DNA of 26,005 nt from Fen-999 sp044220545 (GCA_044220545.1 JBGAQX010000044.1:1-26005); one strand, 5' to 3'. Numbered from the stretch's first letter, positions 7,747-15,952 are shown. Translations and numbers: made by a program. Notes: generated by a model not told the origin, from the letters alone.

Positions 7747-9668
7747 GCCAGATGGCTCTTCAGTTCGGCGGTGACATCTTCGTGCGAGCGGCGGTCGAGG
7801 TAGATGCGGCTCCATATCTCCAGATTCATGAGCGCCAGCAGCGCGTCGGTGCCGTCGATGCGGCTGGCTTCGTGGTCGGCCACCAGGCGTGCCACCACCA
7901 CCGGGTCGAAGAGACCGCGACCACGCACGACCTCGGCCGACAGCAGGCGCCGCAAGACGTGAGCGAGGTCGCGCTTCAGCCAGGCGCCCATCGGCGTGCC
8001 AAAGCCGCGCTTCTTGCGCTCGAGGATATCGGCCGGCAGCACGTCGGCGAGCGCGTCCTTCATCAGGTGCTTGAGCCGTCCACCTTTCACCTTGAGCGAT
8101 TCGGGGATGGCGGCGGCAATTTCGACCAGTTCGCGGTCGAGCAGCGGCACCCGGCACTCCAGCGACACGGCCATGCTCATCTTGTCGGTGAGCAGCAGCA
8201 GGTCGTCGGGCAATTGCGTTTCCGCATCCACCGCGAACATGCGATTAAGCGGGTCTTCCGAGCCGGCGCCGGCAAAGGCGGCGGCGAGCGCGTCGGGCCC
8301 CGTGGCGGCGGGGCGACCCATGAGTTCGGCCACGGCGGCGCGATCGAGCACTTGCAGGTAGTGCCGATAGCGCTCGTCCGGCGCCAGTTCCGCCGAAGCG
8401 AGAAATCCGCGCGCCAGGCGCAGGGTGTTGAGCAGCTTGGAATGACGATCGCTGGGCAGCCGGTCGGCGGCCACCGCCAGGAGCCGGCGCGACCAGCGCG
8501 GCAGGCGCTGGAGCTTGCGCACGTAGTGGTCGCCCAGATAGCGCCGATAGCCGCCGAAAAGCTCGTCACCGCCGACACCGGACAGGATGACCTTGACATC
8601 CTGGCGGGCGAATTCCGAGACCAGGTAGGTGGTGATGAAGGCGGAATCGGATACCGGCTCGTCCATGTGCCACAAGAGGCGGGGCAGCAGGCCGACGACA
8701 TCGGGCTTGACGACGATCTCGTGGTGCTCGGTGCCGATCAGCCCGGCCACCTGACGCGCATAGGGCAATTCGTTGTAGAGCCGCTCGGCCTCGCCGCCCT
8801 CGAAACCTATCGCGTAGGTGCGGATCGGCTGGCTGGAATGCCTGGCCATGAAGGCAACCACCGCGCTGGAGTCGACGCCGCCGGACAGAAACGCGCCGAT
8901 CGGCACGTCGCTGACCATCTGCCGGTGCACCGCGCTCTCCATGGCGGCGCGGATGCGCTCGACCCACTGGGATTCGCTGGCGACACGGTCGATGCGCGTG
9001 GGCAGGCGCCAGTAACGCCATTCGCGCACTTCGCCGTTTTCGACCGAGAGCAGCGTGGCCGGCGGCAGCTTGCGGATGCCGCGGAACATCGAGCGCGGCG
9101 CGGGAACATAGCCGAGGTGGAGGTAGTCGGCGAGTACGTCGCGATCGATCTCGGCGCGGTTGCCGGGCAATTCCAGCAAGGCCTTGGCCTCGGTGGCGAA
9201 GGCGAGCAGGCGTTCCGACCGATGCACATAGAGTGGCTTGACGCCGAGGTGGTCACGGCCGATCAGCAGCCGTTGGCGGCGCGCGTCCCAGAGGGCGAAA
9301 TTGAACATGCCGTCGAGACGATGGACAAACTCGTCGCCCATGTCGTCGTAGAGGTGGAGCAGCACCTCGCTGTCCGAACCGGTCTTGAAGCGGTAGCCGC
9401 GAGCCTGTAGTTCGGCGCGCAATTCCCGGAAGTTGTAGACCTCGCCATTGCAGACGACCCAGAGCGTGTCGTCGGCGTTGGAAATCGGCTGATGGCCACC
9501 GGCCAGATCGATGATCGACAGCCGGCGCATGGCGATGCCGCAGCGACCGTCCACATGTTGGCCTTCGTCGTCGGGACCGCGATGGCGCGTGACATCGCCC
9601 ATCGCGGACAGCCGGGCGGGTTCGACCCGCTCGCCATCGAAACGATAGATGCCGTGGATGCCGCACAT
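7743..9668 (-). CDS. Asparagine-synthetase-like amidotransferase (second copy)
   Basis: A 641-residue class II glutamine amidotransferase of the AsnB type. The mature N-terminus would expose the catalytic cysteine (MCGIHGIYRF, C2), with RHRGPDDEG at 28-36, RRLSIIDL near 48-55 and NGEVYN near 74-79 of the glutaminase domain. The synthetase domain carries the ATP PP-loop SGGVDSS at 262-268 and GVGGDELFGGYRRY. All key residues are present, so it should be active. In polysaccharide loci such enzymes transfer ammonia from glutamine to an activated carboxylate, often a uronic acid, rather than making asparagine. It is a paralogue of the gene at 11842-13761. The start lies three bases after the upstream glycosyltransferase stop. 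Confidence 0.92.
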   Translation of the reverse strand: MCGIHGIYRFDGERVEPARLSAMGDVTRHRGPDDEGQHVDGRCGIAMRRLSIIDLAGGHQPISNADDTLWVVCNGEVYNFRELRAELQARGYRFKTGSDSEVLLHLYDDMGDEFVHRLDGMFNFALWDARRQRLLIGRDHLGVKPLYVHRSERLLAFATEAKALLELPGNRAEIDRDVLADYLHLGYVPAPRSMFRGIRKLPPATLLSVENGEVREWRYWRLPTRIDRVASESQWVERIRAAMESAVHRQMVSDVPIGAFLSGGVDSSAVVAFMARHSSQPIRTYAIGFEGGEAERLYNELPYARQVAGLIGTEHHEIVVKPDVVGLLPRLLWHMDEPVSDSAFITTYLVSEFARQDVKVILSGVGGDELFGGYRRYLGDHYVRKLQRLPRWSRRLLAVAADRLPSDRHSKLLNTLRLARGFLASAELAPDERYRHYLQVLDRAAVAELMGRPAATGPDALAAAFAGAGSEDPLNRMFAVDAETQLPDDLLLLTDKMSMAVSLECRVPLLDRELVEIAAAIPESLKVKGGRLKHLMKDALADVLPADILERKKRGFGTPMGAWLKRDLAHVLRRLLSAEVVRGRGLFDPVVVARLVADHEASRIDGTDALLALMNLEIWSRIYLDRRSHEDVTAELKSHLA

Positions 9669-9671
9669 CGC

Positions 9672-10901
9672 CTAGGTGGCCTCTCCGGCGAGCGCTCGGC
9701 CGCGACCGGCGAGCGCGCTTCGATAGACGTCGCGATAGCGGGCGACGCTGTTCGTCCAGGTGCGCTCGCGCTCGACGAACGCGCGAGCATTGGCGCGGAT
9801 CGCCGGCCACGTCTCGCGACGCTCGAGAACGCCGGCGATCGCCTCGGCGAGCGCTTCGACGCTACCGGCCTGAAAGAGGAAGCCTGTTTCGCCGTGGCGT
9901 ACCAGTTCGCGATGCCCGCCAACGTCGGAGGCGACGAACATCCGCCCTTGCGCCATCGCTTCGAGCGGTTTGAGCGGGGTAACCAGTTCGGTCAGCCGGA
10001 TCGGCAGGCGCGGATAGGCGAGCACGTCGATCAGGTCGTAGTATTTCTGTACCTGATCGTGCGGCACGCGGCCGGTGAAGATGACTCGTTCGGCCACGCC
10101 TTCCCGGGCGGCCTGGTCGTGAAGCGCCGCGTCCTGTGGGCCGCCGCCGACCAGCAGCAGGCGGATGTCCGGATAGGTGGCGACCAGGCGGGCAACCGCC
10201 GATACCAGCAGGTGAAGTCCCTCGTAGCCGTAGAAGGAGCCGGCGAAGCCGATCACCGTCTTGCCCACCAGACCGAGTTCTTCGCGCAATGCCGCATCAG
10301 GTTCGGCGCCGAAGTGGAAGGCGTTGGCGTCGACCGCATTGGGAATCACGGTGATCTTGTCGGCCGCCAGGCCGCGCGCCATGATGTCGCCGCGCAGGCC
10401 CTCGCAGATGGTGGTGATCTGGTCCGCGCCACGCAGCGCCATGGTTTCGAGACCCCGGGACAGGCGGTAGCGCAGGCTGCCTTCGGTCGTCGAACCGTGA
10501 TCGACGGCGGCATCCTCCCAGGAGGCGCGCATCTCGTAGACCACGGGAATCCCGAGCCGACGGCCGACCTGAATCGCCGGCAGCGCGTTGAGCACCGGCG
10601 AGTGCGGATGCAGGATGTCCGGGCGAACCTGTTGGACCACCTCGGCGATACGCGCTTCGTTTATCTTCATTTCCCGCAGTTCGCGCAAACCGGGCAGGCC
10701 CTTGGGCAGCGGGCTCGGCGTGCGGTAGAAGTGCCAGCCGTCCACGTCGTCTTCGCGACCCGCGGTCACCCCCTGGCGCGGCGTGGTGAGATGAAACGTC
10801 TCCCAGCCGAGCGCGCGCTGCTCGCGAAGTATCGAGATGGTCCGAAAGGCGTAGCCGCTATGCAGCGGCAACGAGTGATCGAGGATATGGAGAATCCGCA
10901 T
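9672..10901 (-). CDS. XrtA-associated glycosyltransferase (Daro_2409 / TIGR04063-like)
   Basis: A 409-residue GT-B glycosyltransferase. The opening MRILHILDHSLPLHSGYAFR and REQRALGWETFHLTTP match what I know of the PEP-CTERM/exosortase A-associated glycosyltransferase family named after Daro_2409 of Dechloromonas. The C-terminal domain has VIGFAGSFYGYEG and the donor region VTPLKPLEAMAQGRMFVASDVGG, where the EX7E motif is represented by its second glutamate. It acts in the cytoplasm in assembly of the EPS repeat unit. It lies eight bases after the methyltransferase stop and three bases before the second amidotransferase, in a tightly packed operon. The sugar specificity cannot be inferred. 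Confidence 0.92.
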   Translation of the reverse strand: MRILHILDHSLPLHSGYAFRTISILREQRALGWETFHLTTPRQGVTAGREDDVDGWHFYRTPSPLPKGLPGLRELREMKINEARIAEVVQQVRPDILHPHSPVLNALPAIQVGRRLGIPVVYEMRASWEDAAVDHGSTTEGSLRYRLSRGLETMALRGADQITTICEGLRGDIMARGLAADKITVIPNAVDANAFHFGAEPDAALREELGLVGKTVIGFAGSFYGYEGLHLLVSAVARLVATYPDIRLLLVGGGPQDAALHDQAAREGVAERVIFTGRVPHDQVQKYYDLIDVLAYPRLPIRLTELVTPLKPLEAMAQGRMFVASDVGGHRELVRHGETGFLFQAGSVEALAEAIAGVLERRETWPAIRANARAFVERERTWTNSVARYRDVYRSALAGRGRALAGEAT

Positions 10902-10908
10902 CGGCTAG

Positions 10909-11826
10909 CTACTTCTGGCACACCAGCCAGAACCCTTGCCACGACAAGTCGTCGTCCGACAGGGTTCGAAAAGGCCTCGCCAGACGGGGGCGCACCTCGC
11001 CGATGACCGCCGCGTCGAGCGTGGCGGTCGGTTGCATCGAGCGAATCTTCAGGCGCGTTCGGGCCAGGACGTCACGGTAGCGATCGACCCGCCACCGATT
11101 GGGCACCCCCTTGTGGGAGTACATCCAACGCCAGAGAAGCGTTGGCCAGGTCAGGAAGTCCAGCGGGTTGCGCCGATGCAGTCCGTGGCTCTTGAGATCT
11201 ATCAGGTGTATCGCCACGCCGTCGTCCCGCAGGGCATTGTCCATGTCCCGAAAGGTGGAGAGCAAGTCGTTCACGTGCTCCAGTACGGCGCGGGAGATCA
11301 CGACATCGGCCACGGCGCGCGCGCCAAGCAGGCCGGAAGGACGAACCGCGTACTCAAGGAATCGCGAATCCAGTCCTTGTGCCGGATCGGCGGCAACGGC
11401 GAAGCATCGCGCCGCGCGTTGCGCCGCCGCCGGTTCGAGCCGGGCCATGAGTCGCCTCAATACCGCCACGTTCTTCGGCCCCATCGATACCAAGGGAAAT
11501 CGATCCACGCAGATCACCCTGGCCGCGCCATTCGCAACCATCAGCAGCGCCACACCGGGGATATCGCCGGGACCGTACTCGACGATCGTCTTGCCATGCA
11601 GCCATGACCCAATGTCCTCGGGCGCGATACCGAGTACTTCGAAGTACTCGGCGAAACACCGCTCGAAGTATTCGACGACTTGCTCCTCGCTTTCCGCCTC
11701 GCTGACCCCTCGGCCGGTCTGGGCCGTCATGCGCAGGTAGTACCTCGGTGCCAGCCAGGCGATCTGGTTCGTGGCGAACGCCTTGACGAATCGTTTGGCA
11801 TCTGCAAGCGGGTTTTCGCCGAACAT
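10909..11826 (-). CDS. SAM-dependent class I methyltransferase
   Basis: A 305-residue protein with a Rossmann-type SAM-binding core: VEYGPGDIPG (82-91) is motif I, ICVDRFPL gives the acidic residue after strand 2, and VISRAVLEHVND is the motif IV/post-IV region seen in many O-methyltransferases. The N-terminal 70 residues are helical and not assigned. It probably methylates a sugar hydroxyl or carboxyl of the EPS repeat unit, a common decoration. A good ribosome site (AAAGGAA) sits six bases before the ATG, and a 15-base gap separates it from the upstream amidotransferase. The target could also be a lipid carrier or small molecule; only the family is secure. Confidence 0.82.
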   Translation of the reverse strand: MFGENPLADAKRFVKAFATNQIAWLAPRYYLRMTAQTGRGVSEAESEEQVVEYFERCFAEYFEVLGIAPEDIGSWLHGKTIVEYGPGDIPGVALLMVANGAARVICVDRFPLVSMGPKNVAVLRRLMARLEPAAAQRAARCFAVAADPAQGLDSRFLEYAVRPSGLLGARAVADVVISRAVLEHVNDLLSTFRDMDNALRDDGVAIHLIDLKSHGLHRRNPLDFLTWPTLLWRWMYSHKGVPNRWRVDRYRDVLARTRLKIRSMQPTATLDAAVIGEVRPRLARPFRTLSDDDLSWQGFWLVCQK

Positions 11827-11841
11827 GTAATTCCTTTCGAC

Positions 11842-13761
11842 TCAGACCGCCACGGATCGCACGGGCGCGTCGTCCATGACGTTGCGCAGGAACGCCTCGA
11901 ACATCAGCAGGGTCCAGATCGGCGAGCTGTAATCGCGCGCGCCGGTCTCGTGGTCGGCCACCAGGCGATTTAGGTAGCCGGCGTTGAACATCCCGGTAGC
12001 GGCCAGTCGCTGGCCGAGAATCGCCTCGCGAACCCTGGCCTTGAGCGGGCCGCGAAACCAGCGGGACAGCGGGACGGCGAAACCCATCTTCGGGCGGTAG
12101 AGCACATCGTTGGGCAGGGCGGGCTCCATCGCCTTCTTGAGGAGATACTTGCCTTCCATGCCGCGAATCTTCAGCGACGAGGGAAGCGTTGCGAGCCATT
12201 CGACCAGCAGATGATCCATCAGCGGCTCGCGAACCTCGAGCGAATGCGCCATGCTGGCGCGATCCACTTTGGTGTTGATGTCGCCGACCAGATAGGTCTT
12301 CAGATCCAGGTATTGAATCAGGGCCAGGGGATCTTCGACATCGGCCCTTGCGGCGTGATCGCGGAAGACCTGGAGTGCGTTGTAGCCACCAAGCTCTCGG
12401 CTGAAGGCCTCGCTGAACAGTTGCCGGCGCATCGGCGCCCGCAGGATGGACACCGAGTGGAAGTAGGCGTCGACCGAATCCCGCGCCAGGGTCTCGAAGG
12501 TCGCCTTGGCCCGAAACATGCGCGGCGCCCAGTCGGCCTTGGGGTAGAGCCGGCCGAGGGCGCCGAAGACGACCCGCCTCAGCCCCAGTGGCAGACGTGA
12601 ACGCATCTGTTCTTCCATGACGTGCATGCGGTAGCGCCGGTAACCGCCGAAGCTTTCGTCGCCGCCGTCGCCGGACAAGGCGACGGTGACGTGCTGGCGC
12701 GCCAACTGGCAGACCCGATAGGTGGGAATGGCCGAGCTGTCCGCATAGGGCTCGTCGTAGAGCCTGGCCAGGGTGTCGATGAGATCGAAGTCGTCGCTCT
12801 CCACCGTATCGACGAAGTGCCGCGTCTGGTAGCGGTCCGCCACCTTCTGGGCGAACGCGGACTCGTTGTAGGCGGGATCGGCGAAGGCGATGGAGCAGGT
12901 GTTGACCGGCTCTTGCGAGAGACCGGCCATCATCGCCACCACGGCGCTGGAATCGACGCCGCCGGACAGAAACGCGCCGAGCGGCACTTCGGAGATCATG
13001 CGCAGGCGAATGGACTCGGTGAGCCGCCGCTGCAGCTCGTGGCAGGCTTCCTCGTCGCCGATGCGCGCATCGAGCGAAAATCGCACGTCCCAGTATTGGC
13101 GCGGCTCGGGCATCGCCTGGCCGCGGCGCAGGAGCAGCGTGTTGGCCGGCGGCAGCTTCTTCGCCTGGCGGAAGATGCTGCGCGGCTCGGCGACATAGCC
13201 CAGCGCAAAGTACTCCTCGACGGCCAGGGGATCGATGTCGCGCTTGAGGCCACCGTGCGCCAGGATGGCCTTCAGCTCGGAGCCGAACAGGAAAGTGCCA
13301 TCGTCGAGCAGCGCGTAGAACAGTGGTTTGACACCCAGCCGGTCGCGTGCCAGGAACAGGGCCTCGCGGTTGCGGTCCCAGAGCGCGAAGGCGAACATGC
13401 CGCGAAAGCGGTCGACGCAGGCCGCGCCCCAGGCTTCCCAGGCATGGACGATGACTTCGGTGTCGCTGCGGGTGTGGAAGACATGGCCGAGCGCCTGAAG
13501 CTCGGGTATCAGTTCCTGGTAGTTGTATATCTCGCCGTTGAAGACGACGCATACGCTGTTGTCTTCGTTGTAGAGCGGCTGCTGGCCGGTGGAGAGGTCG
13601 ATGATCGACAAGCGCCGGTGCCCCAAGCCGACACCCGGCTCGACATGCAGGCCGCCTTCGTCCGGGCCGCGGTGGAGTTGGGATTCGTTCATCCGGTGCA
13701 GCACGTCACGATCGATATCGCGCCTGCCCCGGGTATCGAAAATGCCGGTGATGCCGCACAT
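11842..13761 (-). CDS. Exosortase A system-associated amidotransferase 1 (AsnB-like)
   Basis: A 639-residue asparagine-synthetase-like amidotransferase that fits the XrtA-associated amidotransferase 1 family (TIGR03108-like). It has the N-terminal nucleophile C2 in MCGITGIFDT, RGPDEGG at 31-37, RRLSIIDLSTGQQPL at 49-63 and FNGEIYNYQEL of the glutaminase domain. The synthetase domain has the PP-loop SGGVDSS at 266-272 and GDGGDESFGGYRRY. The catalytic residues are complete. It presumably aminates a carboxylate on an EPS sugar precursor, using glutamine as nitrogen donor. It starts two bases after the stop of the upstream glycosyltransferase. Asparagine synthesis itself is an alternative but is unlikely in this context with two copies. 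Confidence 0.93.
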   Translation of the reverse strand: MCGITGIFDTRGRRDIDRDVLHRMNESQLHRGPDEGGLHVEPGVGLGHRRLSIIDLSTGQQPLYNEDNSVCVVFNGEIYNYQELIPELQALGHVFHTRSDTEVIVHAWEAWGAACVDRFRGMFAFALWDRNREALFLARDRLGVKPLFYALLDDGTFLFGSELKAILAHGGLKRDIDPLAVEEYFALGYVAEPRSIFRQAKKLPPANTLLLRRGQAMPEPRQYWDVRFSLDARIGDEEACHELQRRLTESIRLRMISEVPLGAFLSGGVDSSAVVAMMAGLSQEPVNTCSIAFADPAYNESAFAQKVADRYQTRHFVDTVESDDFDLIDTLARLYDEPYADSSAIPTYRVCQLARQHVTVALSGDGGDESFGGYRRYRMHVMEEQMRSRLPLGLRRVVFGALGRLYPKADWAPRMFRAKATFETLARDSVDAYFHSVSILRAPMRRQLFSEAFSRELGGYNALQVFRDHAARADVEDPLALIQYLDLKTYLVGDINTKVDRASMAHSLEVREPLMDHLLVEWLATLPSSLKIRGMEGKYLLKKAMEPALPNDVLYRPKMGFAVPLSRWFRGPLKARVREAILGQRLAATGMFNAGYLNRLVADHETGARDYSSPIWTLLMFEAFLRNVMDDAPVRSVAV

Positions 13762-13763
13762 GG

Positions 13764-14939
13764 TCAGTGTTCTTGTTCGCCTCGTCGATCCGACCCGAAT
13801 AGTAACCGATCATAGAGGCCCTGATAGGCGCCCACCATCGCTTCCATGCTGAAGCGCCGCTCGACTTCCGCCCTGCCCGCCTGCCCGGCGGCCAAGGCCT
13901 GTTCCGGCCAGTTGGCATAGTCAATCAGCGCCCGGGCCATTGCCTCTGGATCACCTGCGGGCACCAGACGTCCACTGCGCCCGGCCGCAACCAACTCCGG
14001 GTTACCGCCCACGTCGGTGGCGATCACTGGCAAGCCCGAAGCCATCGCCTCCAGGATGGTGTTGGAAATGCCCTCGGCGAGCGACGGCAGGACGAAACAG
14101 TCCAGCCCGCGCAGGATGTCCGGCACGTCGTGGCGCTCGCCGGGCAGCCAGGCCAGATCGGCGATGCCGACTGATTCCAGCATGCGTAGCGCGTCGGCCC
14201 GCAACGGCCCCTCGCCCACCATGACCAGGCGCAGGCGCGCCTTGAGCGACGGCTCGACCTCCAGGGCGCGGACGAACGCACGCGCCAGCAGGGTTTGATC
14301 CTTGACGGTCTGCATCCGGCCGACGGTTCCGATCAGCCAATGATCCGGCCGTCTGAAGGGACAGCCTTCGATCGGCGGCACCCCCCCGGCGGGATGGAAA
14401 CGCACGGCATCGACCCCGTTGTAGACCTGCGCCACTTTGCCAACTCGCACGCCAACCCGGTCAACCAGATAGCCTGCCAGATCACGCGACAGGGCGATGA
14501 AATGGCTGACGAACGGGTTGTAGGCTCGGCGCAGCCACTGATAGGTGCGATTGTTGCCATCCAGATCGCCTACATCGCGACCGTGTTCGCCATGGATACG
14601 TACCGGCACGCCGGCCAGCCACGCCGGTATGGTCACTTCCAGGGCCGCCAGATTGCGGCTATGAACGATGGCCGGCCGCAGTTCGCGGAATATCTTGTAC
14701 AGGCGGGGATACAGCGCGTAGAGATGCCCCGGCGGCTTGTTCAGGGCGATGAACCGGACATCGTCGCGCTGGATACGCCGGCGAAAATCGGTGACCTCGG
14801 TGAGTGCCAGGATGGCATGCCGGTAAGCCTCCGCCGGCATATGGTTGATAAGATTGACGACGCCGTTCTCCAACCCGCCGACATCGAAGCGGTGCAGCAC
14901 GTGGACAACGAGGGGGGGAGAGTCTTTGGCAAGGGTCAC
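13764..14939 (-). CDS. XrtA-associated sugar transferase (stp2 / TIGR03088-like)
   Basis: A GT-B glycosyltransferase of about 391 residues. The N-terminal LVVHVLHRFDVGGLENGVVNLIN and the middle part RIHGEHGRDVGDLDGNNR fit the PEP-CTERM/EpsH1-associated sugar transferase 2 family. The C-terminal EX7E region is EGISNTILEAMASGLPVIATD. The start is not certain: GTG 14939 gives a family-like N-terminus but has no clear ribosome site, while the same frame opens at TTG 14996, inside the intrinsic terminator of the PEP-CTERM gene, with TTG 14972 in between. It is the first gene of the glycan-assembly block. If the terminator is efficient, a promoter must lie in the roughly 60 bases between it and the start, or transcription must read through. 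Confidence 0.92.
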   Translation of the reverse strand: MTLAKDSPPLVVHVLHRFDVGGLENGVVNLINHMPAEAYRHAILALTEVTDFRRRIQRDDVRFIALNKPPGHLYALYPRLYKIFRELRPAIVHSRNLAALEVTIPAWLAGVPVRIHGEHGRDVGDLDGNNRTYQWLRRAYNPFVSHFIALSRDLAGYLVDRVGVRVGKVAQVYNGVDAVRFHPAGGVPPIEGCPFRRPDHWLIGTVGRMQTVKDQTLLARAFVRALEVEPSLKARLRLVMVGEGPLRADALRMLESVGIADLAWLPGERHDVPDILRGLDCFVLPSLAEGISNTILEAMASGLPVIATDVGGNPELVAAGRSGRLVPAGDPEAMARALIDYANWPEQALAAGQAGRAEVERRFSMEAMVGAYQGLYDRLLFGSDRRGEQEH

Positions 14940-14990
14940 GGGTGCATTTAAGCAAACTTTGGCGCCGCACAAATGTGGAACCACCGGCTG

Positions 14991-15024
14991 CCACAAAGAA
15001 AACGGCCCGCCGAAGCGAGCCGTC
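14991..15024 (-). terminator. Rho-independent terminator after PEP-CTERM gene
   Basis: On the minus strand a nine-base-pair stem, ACGGCTCGC with GCGGGCCGT (one T-G pair), closes a stable TTCG tetraloop and runs directly into TTTTCTTT. It starts about 26 bases after the PEP-CTERM stop codon. The plus strand has no T-run on the other side, so it works only in the minus direction. It separates the PEP-CTERM gene from the glycosyltransferase block. Confidence 0.85.
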
Positions 15025-15049
15025 AGGCCAATCCAGACAAAGGAGCGTA

Positions 15050-15856
15050 TCAGGCCGGGTTGACCTTGGCACGCCGACGCAGGCCCACGAGCCCCATCAA
15101 GCCAGTACCGAACAGCAACAACGCGGAAGGCTCGGGAACCTTGCCACCGCCGCCGGTGGTGCCGGCAACCGCGTAGAGCTTGACATAGTCATTGCTGTCG
15201 CCACAGGTGGCGCTTGCGCCGGTTGTGGCATCCTTGCAAGCATTGCCGGTCGCGAAGATGGAGTTGTACGCCGCCACCAGCCAATAACTAGCGGACACCG
15301 ATGTGTTCAGACTTACACTGGGAGTCACGTTTTGAGAGGTGTTGGCATAGTTGCCGATCAGCTTCCAGCCGCTGTTCGCGTTACCCAACGCAGTGGCGAT
15401 GCTGTCGTAGGACGTAGACATCGGATTGCCGGCACCGGTATAGGCAAGTACGGAGATATCCCCGTCATAACCGTTCTGGCTACCACTCCAGTCGATATCC
15501 ACAGAGGACAAAGTAACCTTGTTGCCGAAAGTCAGCAAGATCGATTCCTTGTAGCCGTTGTTGTCCATGGCGTGATCCGGCGCGGTACCACAAGTAGCAC
15601 CATCCCCGGTGCTACAGATACCATAGCCACCGCCATACCAATTGAGATCGGGGCGCCCACTGGCAGCGGTCGAGACGATTGACGCCGAATTGCCGCTGGC
15701 CGAATACCCCATCACGGCCGCCGAAGATGGAAGATTGGAGCCGGTCGGCGCGACGTTAAGTGTCCAAGTCCAATCGACCGCTGCGTGGACCGTCATGCTC
15801 CCCAGCGCCAGACCGATTCCAACAACCATCGCCATGCTTGATGTCTTGGTTTTCAT
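15050..15856 (-). CDS. PEP-CTERM surface protein, exosortase substrate (XDP1-like)
   Basis: A 268-residue exported protein. It has a signal peptide (MKTKTSSMAMVVGIGLALG, cut after about A25) and a textbook C-terminal PEP-CTERM tripartite signal: VPEP at 240-243, a hydrophobic helix at about 245-259 and the basic cluster RRR at 260-262. A glycine-rich linker (GTTGGGG) precedes the signal. Exosortase A would cleave at VPEP and release or anchor the protein. The body, with DHAMDNNGYKESILLTF, SVDIDWSG and ISVLAYTGAG, resembles the exosortase-dependent surface protein XDP1 group; that is from memory. Two Cys pairs (CSTGDGATC and CKDATTGASATC) may form disulphides. A ribosome site (AAGGAAG) and a sigma-54 promoter lie just upstream. 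It is the only PEP-CTERM substrate in the window and is probably needed for floc or biofilm matrix. Confidence 0.92.
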   Translation of the reverse strand: MKTKTSSMAMVVGIGLALGSMTVHAAVDWTWTLNVAPTGSNLPSSAAVMGYSASGNSASIVSTAASGRPDLNWYGGGYGICSTGDGATCGTAPDHAMDNNGYKESILLTFGNKVTLSSVDIDWSGSQNGYDGDISVLAYTGAGNPMSTSYDSIATALGNANSGWKLIGNYANTSQNVTPSVSLNTSVSASYWLVAAYNSIFATGNACKDATTGASATCGDSNDYVKLYAVAGTTGGGGKVPEPSALLLFGTGLMGLVGLRRRAKVNPA

Positions 15857-15860
15857 GACT

Positions 15861-15869
15861 CTTCCTTCT
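15861..15869 (-). promoter_or_regulatory. Ribosome binding site of PEP-CTERM gene
   Basis: The minus strand reads AGAAGGAAG, four bases before the spacer to ATG 15856. It supports this start and lies within the short 27-base leader predicted from the sigma-54 promoter. Confidence 0.7.
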
Positions 15870-15893
15870 CGAAATTCTTGTCACGTAGCACAA

Positions 15894-15909
15894 AGCAACA
15901 AGCGAGCCA
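15894..15909 (-). promoter_or_regulatory. Sigma-54 (RpoN) -24/-12 promoter
   Basis: The minus strand reads TGGCTCGCTTGTTGCT, which matches the consensus TGGCACG-N4-TTGCW at all fixed positions but one (T for A at position 5). The GG and GC dinucleotides are separated by exactly ten bases, the strict RpoN spacing. With the GC at -13/-12, transcription would start near 15883, leaving a leader of about 27 bases with a good ribosome site. In other XrtA-containing bacteria, PEP-CTERM genes are controlled by RpoN with the PrsK/PrsR two-component pair; neither of those genes is in this window. Confidence 0.82.
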
Positions 15910-15927
15910 GATAATAGTATCCAAATA

Positions 15928-15940
15928 AATCAATGAATTG
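15928..15940 (+). promoter_or_regulatory. Predicted IHF binding site
   Basis: The plus strand reads AATCAATGAATTG, a full match to the IHF consensus WATCAANNNNTTR, flanked on its 5' side by an A/T tract. Its centre is about 50 bases upstream of the predicted sigma-54 start, between the promoter and the candidate activator sites. This is the usual position for DNA bending that brings an enhancer-bound activator to RpoN polymerase. Confidence 0.6.
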
Positions 15941-15952
15941 AACAAACCTGAC

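Noticed and set aside
7752..11006. Plus-strand open frames of 552 and 504 codons (7752-9410, 9492-11006)
   Set aside because: They are antisense to the second amidotransferase and the glycosyltransferase, with low-complexity translations and no domain; length alone is not evidence here.
11354..13552. Minus-strand open frame of 732 codons
   Set aside because: It is a shifted reading of the amidotransferase and methyltransferase genes; the true frames carry all catalytic motifs and this one is Arg-rich and featureless.
14951..14967. Second sigma-54-like element before the glycosyltransferase (CGGCGCC...TTTGCT on the minus strand)
   Set aside because: GG and GC are separated by eleven bases rather than ten, and the predicted start would fall on the likely start codon.
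15914..15942. Sigma-70-like promoter (TTCAAT-N17-TACTAT, minus strand) upstream of the PEP-CTERM gene
   Set aside because: The -35 match is poor and the region is AT-rich, so such matches are expected; the sigma-54 element is far stronger. It could still act as a minor second promoter.
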